A DNA stretch of 64,000 nucleotides from Sipunculus nudus (GCA_026874595.1 CM049313.1:11901508-11965507); one strand, 5' to 3'. Shown: positions 33,572-46,989, counted from the first letter of the stretch. Numbers and translations are program-made. The notes: generated by a model from the letters alone, not told the origin.

Positions 33572-36500
33572 GAGCTGAAGTGACCAGAGGGTAGGGAAAG
33601 ATAGGGTGGAAAGAGGGTTAAGGCGGTGTGAATTAAATGGTGGGATGGATGAAAGAGGTAGAGTGAGGGGAAATTAATGTATGGTAGGGAAAGGTGCATT
33701 GGTAAATGGGAGTTATATAAGACTTAAGTATGGACTTGGCCACAATTAAGTCCAAACTACAGTCCACGTTTTATGGACTCAGACTTAGAGTTGAAGGTAA
33801 TGGACTTGTACTCAAGACTCGGAGGTAAGGACTCAATAAGTCAGACCCAGTCCATCTAGAGTCGAGTAGAAAATTTAAAGCTCTTTCAAATTTTATGAAG
33901 ACTTGTATAAATTTGTAAACTACTACAAGAATATTACCAAAAAAGCTATACATGCCAAGCTTCAGCTTTAGGTGGAATTTTACCCAAACCTGAAGGACTC
34001 GGACTTTGACTTGGACACGAGCAGCATGGACTCGGACTTGCACACAGACTAATTAAGATGGGGTGGTGATGAATATTAGTGCCATAATCTTGCCATATCT
34101 CCCACAAGATCTCTTTTTCATCCACTTTGAAGCTCTTAAACTCTTTGCAAAATAAAATCATATGTACATTTTTCATGATCAAATTTTCATGTGACACACA
34201 TCTAGGGTTGGGATGATACCAATATTAAGAATATCATGATATGATTTTTATCAACAGCTTTGGTATACACAAACGTGCCCTTTTAGGATTATTACAGTGT
34301 ACTGTAAGATATGGCATCACCAGGGGTGATGTGTTCAGAAAATAATTTATTCTCAAGAATAACATTTATTTTTTTTAATCGTTTGAAATTGTATATAGAA
34401 GTAATCATTATAGTGTCAAAATAAAGGGGTATTTTGTAAAAATGATTGTGTATGACAAGCTGACAGAATCATGTTATCCGACAATTCTTATGAGGAAGTA
34501 CAGACAGTTGTGATATGATAAAAAGTGCTAGAGTTCCTGCTCCAGTTACTGATATTGCAATATAATGATATACTACAGTAAATTTTATATCATCATTATA
34601 AAAAATTGATATTGTCCTGACTTTACATATATCAGTATATATCACTTTTCACAGACATCTATCAGAGTTTTGATAAAAGTTTTCAATGTTGCTGTCATTG
34701 TCCAAAGATCTAAGCTGATATTGCATCATAGTTTTGCATGCCATGTTCATCAGCTATATTTCATGACATTCTTTAATTGAAAGTCTATTTTCTGTCCATC
34801 CAAGTTGCTTTTGTAAAGGTGGACTGTTGTTTAGATTAACAATTCAAAAGAAAATCTACTGAAGTTAAAAGAGTGTGACCATGACTTTGGACATGACCAT
34901 CCAATTAAACCACTGGACTGTTTGGGTTTAATTTAAATATAAAAATATATTTTGTTAGAGGTGCTGAACTCCTTTTTTGGATGCAATTTTATTCTACTTA
35001 CGTTTTTTGTTTGTTGTGCCTCCAAAGCGTGTAAATCTGGCATTTCCTGGCATGTTCAGGGTTTACATTACACTTGGTGTTAAGTACATGAAATTATTAA
35101 ATGAAGAATAGAAACCTCGACACTCAGTTGAAAGGCGCTCAGATCAGAGCTTCAGACAAGATACGGTGTTACCTGAATCTTCTCCAGCAAGAGTCACAGG
35201 AAATTTCTCTGTTTTTACTTCTTTTAAAGAAATATCTTTGACATGTTTCATAATTCCATGACAAAATCGTCTATTTGAGAAACATTAGTTGGCACTTGAG
35301 CTTCCGTTTATTTGCTGACAAAACAAGGAATAACGTGCTCTGAATATCATGACATCCCATCACAAGTCTGCAGAACAGGTTTGATGACAGGGTATCTTTG
35401 ATAAATTTCGTTGGCAGAGAATATGTTTACTTTATGTTCAGGTTTACAGTTTGAATTTAAGAAATTGATAGAATTTCAATTCCATTTCAGTTTATTTCAG
35501 TATGCTGGATAAATATTTATTCCAGTGCAAGCCAAATATTTTGTATACAAAGCAGATTGCGTGTGCAATTCTAAAAAATTTCAAGCTTATATAACATGAA
35601 ATTTCATGGATATGTGTTTTTTTTTTATAAAAAAAAACTAAATTCAGAAGGTATGATAAAGCAGATTTTTTATATTTTCACCATTTTATCTGTTTGAATT
35701 CAGTCAAATCCTACCTGATATTCAAAATACATTATTCCAGGACAACAGCATCATTTGATGAGCAATATTAAGGTAAATGTGAGAGCTGGAAAATTTGCTC
35801 ATTAACTAAGCTGAATTCAACTGAGCTTGGGGACTTCTGTTCCAATTCATTTTTTCTACAATCAGTTCAATTTTAATTTAATTTTTGCAATTTTTCAAAT
35901 ATATTCCCTTTAAGTTTAAATTCGATTCAGAATTTTATTTATTTTAATTATCACCTATTCATCTCTTGCGATACAGAAAGATAAAGATTTTCATCATCAT
36001 AAACAGATCTTAGCTTTAATGACTATATAAAATAGATGGTAAAATAAGTGGTACCATTGTTTCATATGTTTATAAAGGTTTTTATCTGTTATATCTTTAC
36101 CAGATTTACATGTTTTCCCCAACATTCCAGGCTTTTAAAAAGCTTTTCTGTGATTTGTCTTGAACTAAAGTAGATGTTCCATCTTTTCATGAGTCATTGT
36201 TTAGATGTGAATTTTTGCAATATGTTTACTGTTTGTACATTTGTTTGTTAGTACTGATTATACTTATCTTATGAATGTTTGTAAATTCCCATTAATTTTG
36301 TGAAATATGGGTTCCTGACATGATAAAATCAATAAGTATGTGAAATGCCAAGCTGTTAAGTTGTGTCTGTAAATACTTAGTGTAGGTGAGAAAAAAGTGA
36401 AAAGACAGAACGTAAGAGTTACAAGAATGTTATTCATCCAGTGCACTATGCTTCTGATTCAACTTCCCCACTTTATCTTGATCCGCAGTTATGGATGTTA

Positions 36501-37556
36501 TATTTTCATATGAAATTTAATAATTCATTTGATCACTGTTAAGAAAGCCACAAGGAAACCTGGCAATTTAAGGATGGCTGTTCCAACGATAGATTAGTGC
36601 CAAAAATAATTTTCTTGTAAAAGATGGGATTTCTTATTCAAGGAAAATTTTTCTGTGGACAAGAAATCCTCAAGATATTTTTTTCTTGATTTATAGACAG
36701 CATGCCTAAAGACAAGAAAATATATATAGATATATTATCATAAGAAACATTTCCTTCATCATATCCCAAGCTAATATTTCTTTCCATATCTGTTTTCTGA
36801 AAGAAAGAAACATCAGAAGAAAATAAATTCTTATCATTATAATAAACTTCTTGACCATAACAATTAAACCTTGCAGGCCCCACTCCCTAGTAAATTTTCT
36901 TGAAATAAGATATTTTTTTCTATAGAAAGAAATTATATAGAGTGGGGCCAAAAATGATCTTTTCTAGAAAATCATTTTGGCAGTGTAGTTGATTTTTTAC
37001 ATCCTTTGACTTAAGAGCCGGCTTTTCATAATTCTATATTTAATATTCATTGTCTTAACAACTCAGACTTGATCTTGTTTCTTTATCGGTTTTTCTATGC
37101 AATCTGATTGGCCGTTCTGGAGCACACTTAGGTATAGTTAGACTGCCATCAGAGTGTACAAGCTACCTCTACTTCTGGATTATTAATACCATTAGACATG
37201 ATCCTTAATGTGCCTCATTGTAAAATCTGTATTGTCCCAGTTTTGAACTGCTTCTAAAATAAGCTCTACTTTTCATTTAAATTTAAGAATTTAAGAGAGG
37301 GTCTTGATTTGAATGCCCGATTCACTACTAAAGGGATTGAATATTGATGATCATGTATGTGTAACTGTTTATAGGAATGCATGTACTGGTTAATTGAAAA
37401 CCAAATAGCTGCCTTCATAATCTTGAGTTGTAGTGTTAGAAATAAGTATTTACAGATTAGAACTTCATCCTTCCCAAAGTAGTTCTACATTTTAAGATAT
37501 ACTTTTGATCCTTGAGAGCGTTATTAGTTCATCTGGAGTCACCTGCAATATTTGAA
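33572..37556. other. 3' flank of gene 1, non-coding
   Basis: The first part may be 3' UTR. 33725-34050 is a degenerate repeat of 'ggactcggacttg'-type words. Beyond that, AT-rich single-copy-looking DNA extends to the Helitron-like copy at 37557. No exon with splice sites could be supported. An A/T-run pair (35610-35640) is unremarkable. Confidence 0.45.
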
Positions 37557-38539
37557 TCCGCCAAAACAAAGCTTTGCAGATACTATTTTTTCAACATGGT
37601 TCTACCACTGCAGCATTAGTTTCCGGAAACCTCGTCTGAGACCCTTCAACCAAAGTTTCAGAAACCTTGCATAGTTATTCGCTCACCTGTGTAGTTGTGC
37701 CTAACAAAGACAGGCGGAGTCACCTGCAATCTTTTATGTGCAGTATAAATCTGGGTGTCCTTGTGATAACAGCCAATATCTCAGGAGTGGTTCTATGTAT
37801 TGAGCTGAAACTTTGCATGTCTATAGATCTTAGATCTCTCCATCTCATACTTAAGACTGGTGACGCCATCTCCAATCGTTTTTGCTTGGTGTCCATCCGT
37901 ACGTTTGCGTTTATTGTAAATCGCTTATATCTCAGGAGTGGTTCAATGTATTTTTCTGAAATTTAGCATGTCTTACCATCTTGGAGAGTAATTATGTAGA
38001 CCAGGGAGGTGGCGTCACCTACCTTCCCGTCTTTGTATAATAAATTAATGCCTTTTTTACAGGAGTTGTTTGTTGTATTAGGCTGAAACTGTGCATGTTC
38101 ATAGATCTTGGATACCTGCATCTTATTAGAGAATGTTGGCGCCATCTGCAATCGTTTTCGCTTGTTTTCCGTATGCTTTGGGTAAAAATCGCTCATATTT
38201 CAGGAGTGGATGGATGTATTAGCCTGAAATTGAGCATTTTATATCCGTCTTGGAAAACTTTGTTGTAGATAAGACATGTGGCGCCACCTGCTGTTCCGGT
38301 TTTGTTGAATACATTGATGCACCTTTTCTCAGTAGTGGATTGGTGTCTCGGCCTGAAATTTTGCAGGGTGTGTCCATCTGATATTGGTGACAAATCGCAC
38401 ATATGAGCAGTTAAATTGGCATCACTGATGCCATTAATTTAGAGTCGAGTAATGTCAGGCACATTCAGTGCTTTACTTCACCCATGCCTCTGTGATTAAA
38501 CGGATACACGTAGTCGCTTGTCGACTACCCGTATTCTAG
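37557..38539 (+). mobile_element. Helitron-like family 1, copy 4 (complete, diverged)
   Basis: It starts TCCGCCAAAAC after an A and has the 5' hairpin in weakened form (aaagctttgcagat). The interior units are diverged ('ggtgacgcc', 'gtggcgccacctg'). The end is GTAGTCG-CTTGT-CGACTAC, a perfect 7-bp stem, then CCGTATTCTAG at 38529-38539 followed by T. This is the clearest 3' terminator of the five copies. Confidence 0.75.
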
Positions 38540-38616
38540 TTTTTCATGCATCTTTATACATGACCAGGGTTTGCTTTTAAAGTTATATTATAACATTCCC
38601 TGTTTACATAAACCGG

Positions 38617-38650
<34 letters not shown>
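38520..38650. repeat. (TA)n microsatellite 38618-38647
   Basis: About 30 bp of TA, roughly 80 bp downstream of the Helitron-like end. Confidence 0.85.
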
Positions 38651-38651
<1 letters not shown>

Positions 38652-41600
38652 TGATAAATGTGATACAGTTACAGGATTTAATTTGATTGAAGAGAACTGG
38701 TTTCTCAGCAGTGACTGCATTGATTGTCATACTGTTAGCTGTTACTGTCATATTGTGACTAAAAATGTATAATTTTTTGTCGGTATCTCAGACTGCACAT
38801 TTTAAAGCTGTAATCAGTTATATTCATTTTCATACATGTTCTGTGGCACGGAATATTGAAGAACTCACAGACCTGGCTGTAACTGTAGCAGATGATGATT
38901 AACAGTAAACTCAGTTTATTCATGTCCGAAAGTTTATAAAGTGAAATTATTTATTGATCAGATCAGTTGAACTCAGATTTGCAACGTTGTGGCAGAGCGC
39001 CATTGTCTGCTGTCCTCGTTGGCATAGTTCCTTCCTGAAACGCGTGAATTTTTTTCGAAGTAAATAGATCATACAGAATTTGTGGGATACAATGTTAAAT
39101 GTTATCAAAACTGTCTGTTCATGCTTGAAAGTTAAGGCTTCCATCAATGATGACAAGATCACACGAGATTTATTTTTGTATGGAATTAAGAGGAAGATCT
39201 CAACTTGCCATGACTGTTTCAGACAACATGAACATTAACAGCGTAAAACATTAACCTAATATCTCGTTTGAATTCGAATTTCGAATCCAGTGGTCTTTTC
39301 CTATTGTCATTCTTGTTAAGTCCGTTGTCGAATAAGATCTAGCGTTCTTATTCGCCCTTGAAATCAGGGAAAACCTGGATGAAGAATTCCCTTTTTCCAT
39401 TCTGGATAAAATCTCAGAAAATGTCATGTAACTAAAAAATGGTCATTATGTTTATTATTCTTCTCAGCATATCCGTTTGATGATTGGCATCAGTGGCTTT
39501 CTAGTGTGGACACTGTTGACACCGTACATGCCAATGTGTGTACAATCATAATATTTTTTCTAGTATCCTTGTTTCATCTTGTTCACTACAACTATTATTC
39601 TTTGCAACGCAATTGACGATATGCAAAACTAGAATTATATCAATAATATCCTGAATTTTGGAAAATACATCAGGTAACTATCTGGGGAAGATGGGGGAAG
39701 TTTGTTTTATTAAATGCTGGGAATCGTAATATCCAACAAGGCTAGTTGCATTTTGAATTTTCAAGAACACGGGTCTTGTCTTAAGTGTTGCAGACAATAT
39801 TGCCCATTGATATAACTTACCCATCTTTTTGTGTTTTAAAGTTGATATTGTGTAAAAAATTCTTTATAAGCTTATTTGAATTCATATGGCAGTGCCACAG
39901 AGGACAGTATGAGTCTGTTCTTAGTGAGTTATAAAATTATGTCAGACGTGGTTGTATTTACATACTAGGCGTTTGAAGGACTTTCCTTTTTTTGATCTGT
40001 TGCAGACAACAGTGCAAAACATCCTATAACTGTATTTTCATGTTTATTATTTGATGTCTTGAAGTTTTTACCATGCGCCGTTGAATTCACCTGTTCTGTG
40101 CAGGGACATATCGTCAGTGTAGGTGGTTCTAATGTCAATCTGACCTATTGTTAGTTTGACATTGATTATGATATGGTAGACATGATTGTGATCTCACTAA
40201 GCGCAATTACCCCTTGTGTTAACATACTGTGTGTTCCAAATATCTATGCATTCCCTGTGGAGGTATATACAAATCTACACAAATTTGGTATTAACTTGTA
40301 TAGCAAATTTGTTGCATATACTTACTGATTGAACACTTAGCATAAGCAGTAAATAATAATTTAAATTACATATTTAACTAATAATATTACGCATTTAACA
40401 TACACATCTTTTGCCATTAATAAGGTCACATAAAAATCAACAATTTTACAGGACAGCCTTTTGTCGGAATGTAATGAGGATGATTGCATCTATACAGTGT
40501 TATTTTGCTATGCCTTATTGCACTTCAGAACGATTTTATAATGTATTATTAAGGACGCTTAATGAAAGACCTATTTATTTTGTAAATGTTTAGTTCCGTA
40601 CGGAAAGACTTATTTACATTTTAAATGTGTTATATATGTACGTACGCTTCATGAAACATATTTACTTTTTAAATGTGTTATTTCGTACGCTTCATGGCAG
40701 GCCTTTTTGCAAGCCAAAATGATATGAAAGAAATATTTGATTGATATGGTTTTATTGTTTTCTTTTTCATTGATTCGAAATAAACTACATTACAATTAAG
40801 CTTGTTCTGTTTTATGTTTTAATGGTCCATGCAAGGTTTCGTTAAGTTTTGTAGTCCGTGTGTAAATCCTACAGACTGACATATTAACATTTAACAGTTT
40901 TAAGGAACACGTGGACTAATCTAGTGCAACGAGCTTCCTAGACTGGCAGTGTCGGTAAAGCTGATATGCCAAAACCTTCGTTATAAAGCACAACATTGTA
41001 ATACACCCAGCCACCCCTCTTTCACTTAATATGGACCAACACATTAACACTCCTATGATAAATTATGTCGTATGGGTCTCAGCCTGGGGACAGGATTGGC
41101 TACTGTCTTGCGATGACAAACCTCTAATCTCAAGGCACTGAACAAGTCATTAACTTTGAAGTCTTGATGTCTAGCTACAGATGGTTCATTCACCAAAGGA
41201 GAAACGCTTGTATAACTTGTTTGGTTTAGCGCAACTTAACTATTAGTCTTAGTTAATTGTAAGATTTTGCCCAAGGACTGACGATATAGTGTGTTTCGGC
41301 GTAATGATAACTTCATTTCAAATTCGCACATGTCTCTCTTCCATTCTTGTAATGTGAAAAACAAATTTCTGTGTTGTTCTGTTTGATCAATGGTAAGTTA
41401 CGTTTTTTAAAGTTTTATCATTAGTCCTGTTTTTAACCCCTCCTTTTCCTAAATCCTGGATTCGCCCCTGGGCTGCTACATACACGGCATATATAGGTAC
41501 AAATGTAATGAAGAGGCTAATATAGTACGTTCAAGTAAGCTTGACAAGAATTGTTTCAAGGCAAATAACAACAACATGGGTGTTTTGTGGTAAGGACTTC

Positions 41601-41689
41601 ACGGAATAAGTAATGATTTGTAAGAATACGCATGACGTGAACAAAACGTGTTTCCTTGATATTTAAAAAATATCCGACTAAAACGTCCG
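38651..41689. other. AT-rich non-coding stretch
   Basis: No coding exon supported. A short local repeat occurs near 40570-40700 ('tacgcttcatg...atttac.ttttaaatgtgtta'). A dispersed 'cctaaatcctggattcgcccctg' fragment lies at 41444-41472. Confidence 0.45.
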
Positions 41690-42570
41690 AAATTGCCCTG
41701 TGGATCAATTTCAAGCCAAACCGTTTGCCCAAAACCTTTCATCTCACACATATGGCTTACCCACCCATGGATGAATAAACCTATTGATTTGAGGTCACGG
41801 GGTCAAAGGTCGCGGCCACAGCACCCACTTCTTGAAAAAGCTTGTGGATCGATTTCAAGCCAAACCGTTTGACCTAAACCTTTCATCTTGCACATATGGC
41901 TCACTCACCCATAGACGAAGAAACATATTGATTTTGAGGTCATGGGGCCAAAGGTCATGGCCACAGGACCCACTTCTTGAAAAAGCTTGTGGACCCATTT
42001 TATACAAAACCGTGTAACCTAAATTTTTCATCTTGCACATACGGCTCACCCGCCCACGGATAAAGAACCCTTTCAATTTTGAGGTCACGTGGTCAACGGT
42101 CACGGCCACAGTACCCACTTCTTGAAAAAGCTTGTGGACCCGTTTTAAGCAAAACCGTGTAACCTAAATCTTTCATGTCGCGTATATATGGCTTACTCAC
42201 CCATGGATGAAGAAACCTATCAATTTTGAGGTCACGGGGTCAAAGGTCACGGCCACAGCACCCACTTCTTAGAAAAGCTTGGGGACCTATTTTAAGCAAA
42301 ACCGTTAGACCTAAACCTTTCATCTTGTACATATGGCTTACCCACCCATGGATGAAGAAACCTATTAATTTTGAGGTCAGGGGTCAAAGGTCACGGCCAC
42401 AGCACCCACTTCTTGAAAAAGCTTGTGGATCGATTTCAAGCCAAACCGTTTGACCTAAAACCTTCCATCTTGCACATATGGCTTACCCACCCTTGGATGA
42501 AGAAACATATCGATTTTTAGGTCACGGGGTCAAAGGTCATGCCCACAGCACCCACTTCTTAACCTAAAAC
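41690..42570 (+). repeat. 145-bp satellite array, about six units
   Basis: The phrase 'cacttctt(g)a' recurs at 41826, 41971, 42116, 42263, 42407 and 42553, a period of 144-147 bp. Each unit has 'aagccaaaccgtttgacctaaa', 'catatggct.acccaccca.gga' and 'gaggtcacggggtcaaaggtcacggcc' (read in pieces). The last contains AGGTCA half-sites spaced as direct repeats. The array has no coding capacity. Confidence 0.8.
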
Positions 42571-43223
42571 TACTCACAGTCATGCCTGACATCAAAAATC
42601 CACTCTATCAAGCAATTTATCAAAGGTAATAATGTAATCAAATAATTCACATGATACCCCAACTGCTACGTCATGCTCCACTTACCTTGTGCCAGATGCT
42701 TTTACAACTGGACCCATTCCTTCCTATGTTTATTGAGTTGCTAGCCCAATATGTTATTATCCCCTCATAACAAATTTGCAACAGCGGACATACTAACCCC
42801 TATGTTTGTACATCCGTCTTCCTGTCTGTCTTCCCATCCGTCTCAATATACCTTATTGATCATTTTTAAGCCAAATCATTTGATCTTAAGCTTTCTCCTT
42901 TACACATGCCTCACCAACCCATACACATACCCCTTCATGAGTTTGAGGTCAAGGCTCAAGCTCACCCACCTCCCCTCCTCATTTGAACACTTGCACAATA
43001 CACCCCATATCATTATGCTCCCATGCGAGGGGATGCTCCGCTTTGCGGTTCCCTTGTTTTACAGTTTGAAAGTTGAGATAAGTTCCGGCCGCCCCTTGAT
43101 GCATTACCAAGAAACTTATTGGAAACGACCTCCGGCGGAAGAGTGACCAGTTGAGACGGCACATTATTAATTTTAATAATTTAGTACTAATCCTAGCCTG
43201 AAGTTCACGCTCTTCACATGTTA

Positions 43224-43432
43224 CGTTCCCTATTGTAATAACGTCCCCTATTGTAATAATTATTACATTAGAGGTTACAAATAAGCTGTTTCTCATAACC
43301 CCTATTGTAATAACGTGCACTATTGTTATAATTATTACAATAGGGGTTGCAAATACAACCCCTATTGTTATAATCTTTTGATTACATTAGGGGTTGCAGT
43401 TGCAATGGTTTTTGCACACCAGATTTGGTAGA
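43224..43432 (+). repeat. Left arm of a ~205-bp inverted repeat pair
   Basis: Read in reverse complement, this arm matches 50494-50693 over about 200 bp with few differences (my estimate is above 90%). It is itself built of alternating 'aacccctattgtaata' and 'tattacaataggggtt' words, so it can also fold on itself. The inner border is 'tttgcacaccag'. Confidence 0.75.
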
Positions 43433-43943
43433 AAAAATGTGAAAACTGTGATACCACACACAAATCGATACTTATAGACATGTAAATTGTAATTTATAAT
43501 GTTATAAAATATCACCATCGTTCATGAACATTATTATCCCTTGACCAAATTACATTTGTGATTTTAACAAACACTTACTGTAACAGTGATTAACTGTTAA
43601 ATACTGTTGAGAGGGCTAGTGAATCGCCGCCTTTGCCCGTCAATTAATTATTATGAATATAATATTATATTTTATATATAAATTATACTATAATAAATGT
43701 TATATATCATATATGCAATATATCTAAGTAAATAAAGCCGGATAATATTAACGGATAATTTTAAGACAATTATTGCTTTAAGCTGGAAATTATTCTTTAT
43801 TTTCATTTTATTAAGTAAGTAACGCAGTAAGGCACGCTTACTGTTCATTTACGGAGTTCTATTACTATTACCATGGCTCTGTTCCTTTTATTATTCCTAT
43901 TACTTAAAATATACTTGAAATATTGTACGTTAAGCAATTGTTG

Positions 43944-43990
<47 letters not shown>

Positions 43991-44069
43991 TGCTGTAATT
44001 CCTGTACTATTACTATATTACTTAAACCTTAACGTGTGGTGGAAATTAAAGGAGGCGAGAGGGACACTT
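43433..44069. other. Non-coding, AT-rich, with a TA microsatellite
   Basis: (TA)n at about 43945-43986. Nothing else is recognised. Confidence 0.5.
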
Positions 44070-44790
44070 ATTGGTATCGAACTGGTGACACTGTAAAACG
44101 GATCGGTGTCTTCCGTCAGCTGTACATTACCCATACTTTCTCAGAAACGGCAGGAGATAGCATCGCCAAAATTTTGGCAAATTTTGGTCTCATTACCCGC
44201 ATATTCAACTAGTTAAAACTAGTACTTTAAACCTTTACGAATCTTCTTCTCGGAAAGCTTCAAGTCAGTTTTTTAATAAAGAAAATATAAAAAGGTCATA
44301 TAGAGTAGTACTCCCTCAAATTTGTGGACTGATTCTGGTTGTTATTTTTGGAAGTTGTGACTTAGCCCTTAGATCAAGTAACCCTGCATCAGACACAATA
44401 CAATAATCATCTTCTCAAAAATCCAATTTCTTTTGTATCGCACAAGCGTACTTTTTTGTTTTCCTTGCTCATATTGTTCTGCTTCAATGATTTTTACCTA
44501 ACTAGGTGCTTTTGAAATTAGAAATGTGCCACAAAAGCCAATTTCTGCCAAATTGCTGCAGGTATCTTCTTCTCCGAAACCGTCAAAGCTAAGTGGACTC
44601 GAATGGTCACGTCTCGGTGATGTTTGGTCATTAATTATTACTTTGTTAACGAATAACAATCTTCTGTCTGCAAAATGTGTCTGTACTAAAGCTAAAGGCC
44701 CATATTGAATTATAAACCCGGAGAATGACGTCCAAAATAATTATTCTTCTAATTACCTTCAATGGTTCCACTTGAATGATTAATATATAA
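44070..44790 (+). repeat. Family 5 repeat block next to family 1 copy 5
   Basis: It contains two units with 'atcttcttctc.gaaa' (near 44240 and 44563), as in 21219-22160. As in that region, a family 1 Helitron-like copy follows directly downstream. Confidence 0.4.
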
Positions 44791-44799
44791 ATTATTGAA

Positions 44800-46457
44800 T
44801 CCGCCAAAATAAAGTTTCGTGGATACTATGTTTTTTACCGGGTTCCGCCGCCACCGCCGCGTTCGGTTCCGGAGAACTCGTCTGAGACGTCTGGACTGAT
44901 TTTTCCGAAACTTACACCAATTGTCGGGTCACATGTGAACTGGTGCCTAACCAATTGGCGTTGATCTCTGACCTTTCCTCTTTCCAGTGCATCCATCTGT
45001 GCGTCTGTTTTGACACATTAACCCACATATCTCGGGAACAGTTTGACCAATCGGGAAAACATTTTTGAACAAATGTAGCCCTTGGATAGCTTTATAACAT
45101 ATACAAAAAATGGTGGCGCCAACTGCAACCATGTTTGCACAGTATCCATCTGTTCGTCTGCCTTGGGTTAAAATCACGCATATCTCTGCAGTGGTTTGAC
45201 TAATTCACCTGAAATTCTGCATGAGTACAAATCCTGGAAAGCTTTTTTGATTTTTTGACAGGTGGCGCCACCAACATTCACGTTCACGCTGCAGACATCC
45301 ATGCTTATATCTCCGGACTGCATGTATTTAAATCTCACACAGCTCTTTATCATACAGGAAACTGGTGGCGCCACCTGAAATGATTTTTGCACAGCGTCCA
45401 TCTATTCTTTTGACTTGGGCTAAAATCACTCATATCTCGGCAGTGGTTTGATTTATTCACCTGAAATTTGACATGTGTATACATCCTAGAGAGCTTTCTT
45501 GAATATATGACAAGTGGCGCCACCTACATTCACGTTCACGCTGCAGACATCCATGCTTATATCTCCGGACTGGTTTGACGTGTCTTCTTGAAAATTTGCA
45601 CGTGTTTAGATCTCACACAGCTCTTTATCATACAAGAAACTGGTGGCGCCACCTGCAACCATTTTTGCACAGCGTCCATCTATTCGTTTGACCTGGGCTA
45701 AAATCACTCATATCTCGGCAGTGGTTTGATTTATTCACCTGAAATTTGGCATGTGTATACATCCTGGAATAAATGACAGGTGGCGCTACCTACAATCACG
45801 TTCACCCTGTTGACATCCATGCTTATATCTCCGGACTGGTTTGACGTATCTTCTTGAAATTTGCATGTGTTTAGATCTCACACAGCTCTTTATCATACAA
45901 GAAACTGGTGGCGCCACCTGCAACCAACATTTGCACAGCGTCCATCTATTCGTTTGACTTGGGCTAAAATCACTCATATCTCGGCAGTGGTTTGATTTAT
46001 TCACCTGAAATTTGACATGTGTATACATCCTGGAGAGCTTTCTTGAATATATGACAAGTGGCGCCACCTACTTTCACGTTCACGCTGCAGACATTCATGC
46101 TTATATCTCCGGACTGGTTTGACGTGTCTTCTTGAAAATTTGCATGTGTTTAGATCTCACATAGCTCTTTATCATACAAGAAACTGGTGGCGCCACCTTC
46201 AATTATTTTTGCACAGCGTTCATCTGTTAGTTTGACTTGGGTTGAAATCTCTCATATCTCGGCAGTGGTTTGACTTTTCCACCTGAAATTTTGCATGTGT
46301 ATACATCTTGGATAGTTTCTCGTTCAATTTCAGGTGGCGCCACCTACAATCATGTTTACGTTGCAGACATCCATGCTAATATTTAACACATCTAACTCTA
46401 TTTCCCTGCCTCACTTCACCCATCCTACTCTGATTTTGGCGGATACACGTATTCTAG
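44800..46457 (+). mobile_element. Helitron-like family 1, copy 5 (terminator hairpin deleted)
   Basis: It starts TCCGCC after an A, with a GC-rich block at 44847-44875. The interior has ggtggcgcc-type palindromes at about 45113, 45261, 45364, 45514, 45645, 45780, 45907, 46058, 46186 and 46333. It ends 'gcggatacacgtattctag' (CTAG 46454-46457) followed by T. Compared with copies 1, 2 and 4, the ~21 bp holding the 3' stem-loop between CACGT and ATTCTAG are missing. Confidence 0.75.
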
Positions 46458-46784
46458 TTGAAAGATTAACGTAGTCAAATTACAAAAAAATGAGCTGTTT
46501 GGAGCTATTTATTTATAAAACCTGTGTCATAATATATATGTGTATATGTTTATATATATATAGCGCCGATGGTTATGTTTTGGGCAGCGTATGCTTGTCT
46601 GTTTATCTGTTTGTCTGTTAGCACGATAAAACAAAATGTCCTTAATGGAATTTAATGAAATTTTCACGATAGCTTGACGATGATACCAGGAACAATTCAT
46701 TAAATTTTAGGGGCGATCCATAGGTAAATAACTGCGGAATGAGTTCTAACGTTAGTGTTTTATGGGATCCATAGGATATTTGAA

Positions 46785-46885
46785 TACGCAGGTGACGATA
46801 TGACCATATTTTGGATGCGAGTCTTGACGTCACAGAGGACGATGACGTCACTACTTGTGTACGTGCCGTTTCCCAGAAAGGTGTC
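46785..46885 (+). repeat. CRE-bearing module, copy 1
   Basis: The module 'caggtgacgatatgaccatatttt.gatgcgagtc' through 'aacgtacag' (read in pieces) recurs at 47332-47444. This copy has two CRE palindromes TGACGTCA at 46825-46832 and 46843-46850. Dispersed repeat versus local duplication is open. Confidence 0.6.
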
Positions 46886-46987
46886 ACTAAATCAACGTAC
46901 AGTGGGGAGGGGGGAACGGTTGTTAATTGTTCCTTGTTATATAGTCCTTGACCCTGTTGCAATAAAAACATAAATGACTAAAGTCAA

Positions 46988-46989
<2 letters not shown>

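Noticed and set aside
3586-46067. Recurring open frames of about 60-110 codons inside the family 1 arrays (peptides with DGRCAKM, GGATIFVY, MSLDVC and similar)
   Set aside because: They arise because one frame of the tandem unit lacks stops. They occur on the strand opposite to the element, are broken in other units, have no consistent start or domain, and change with array length.
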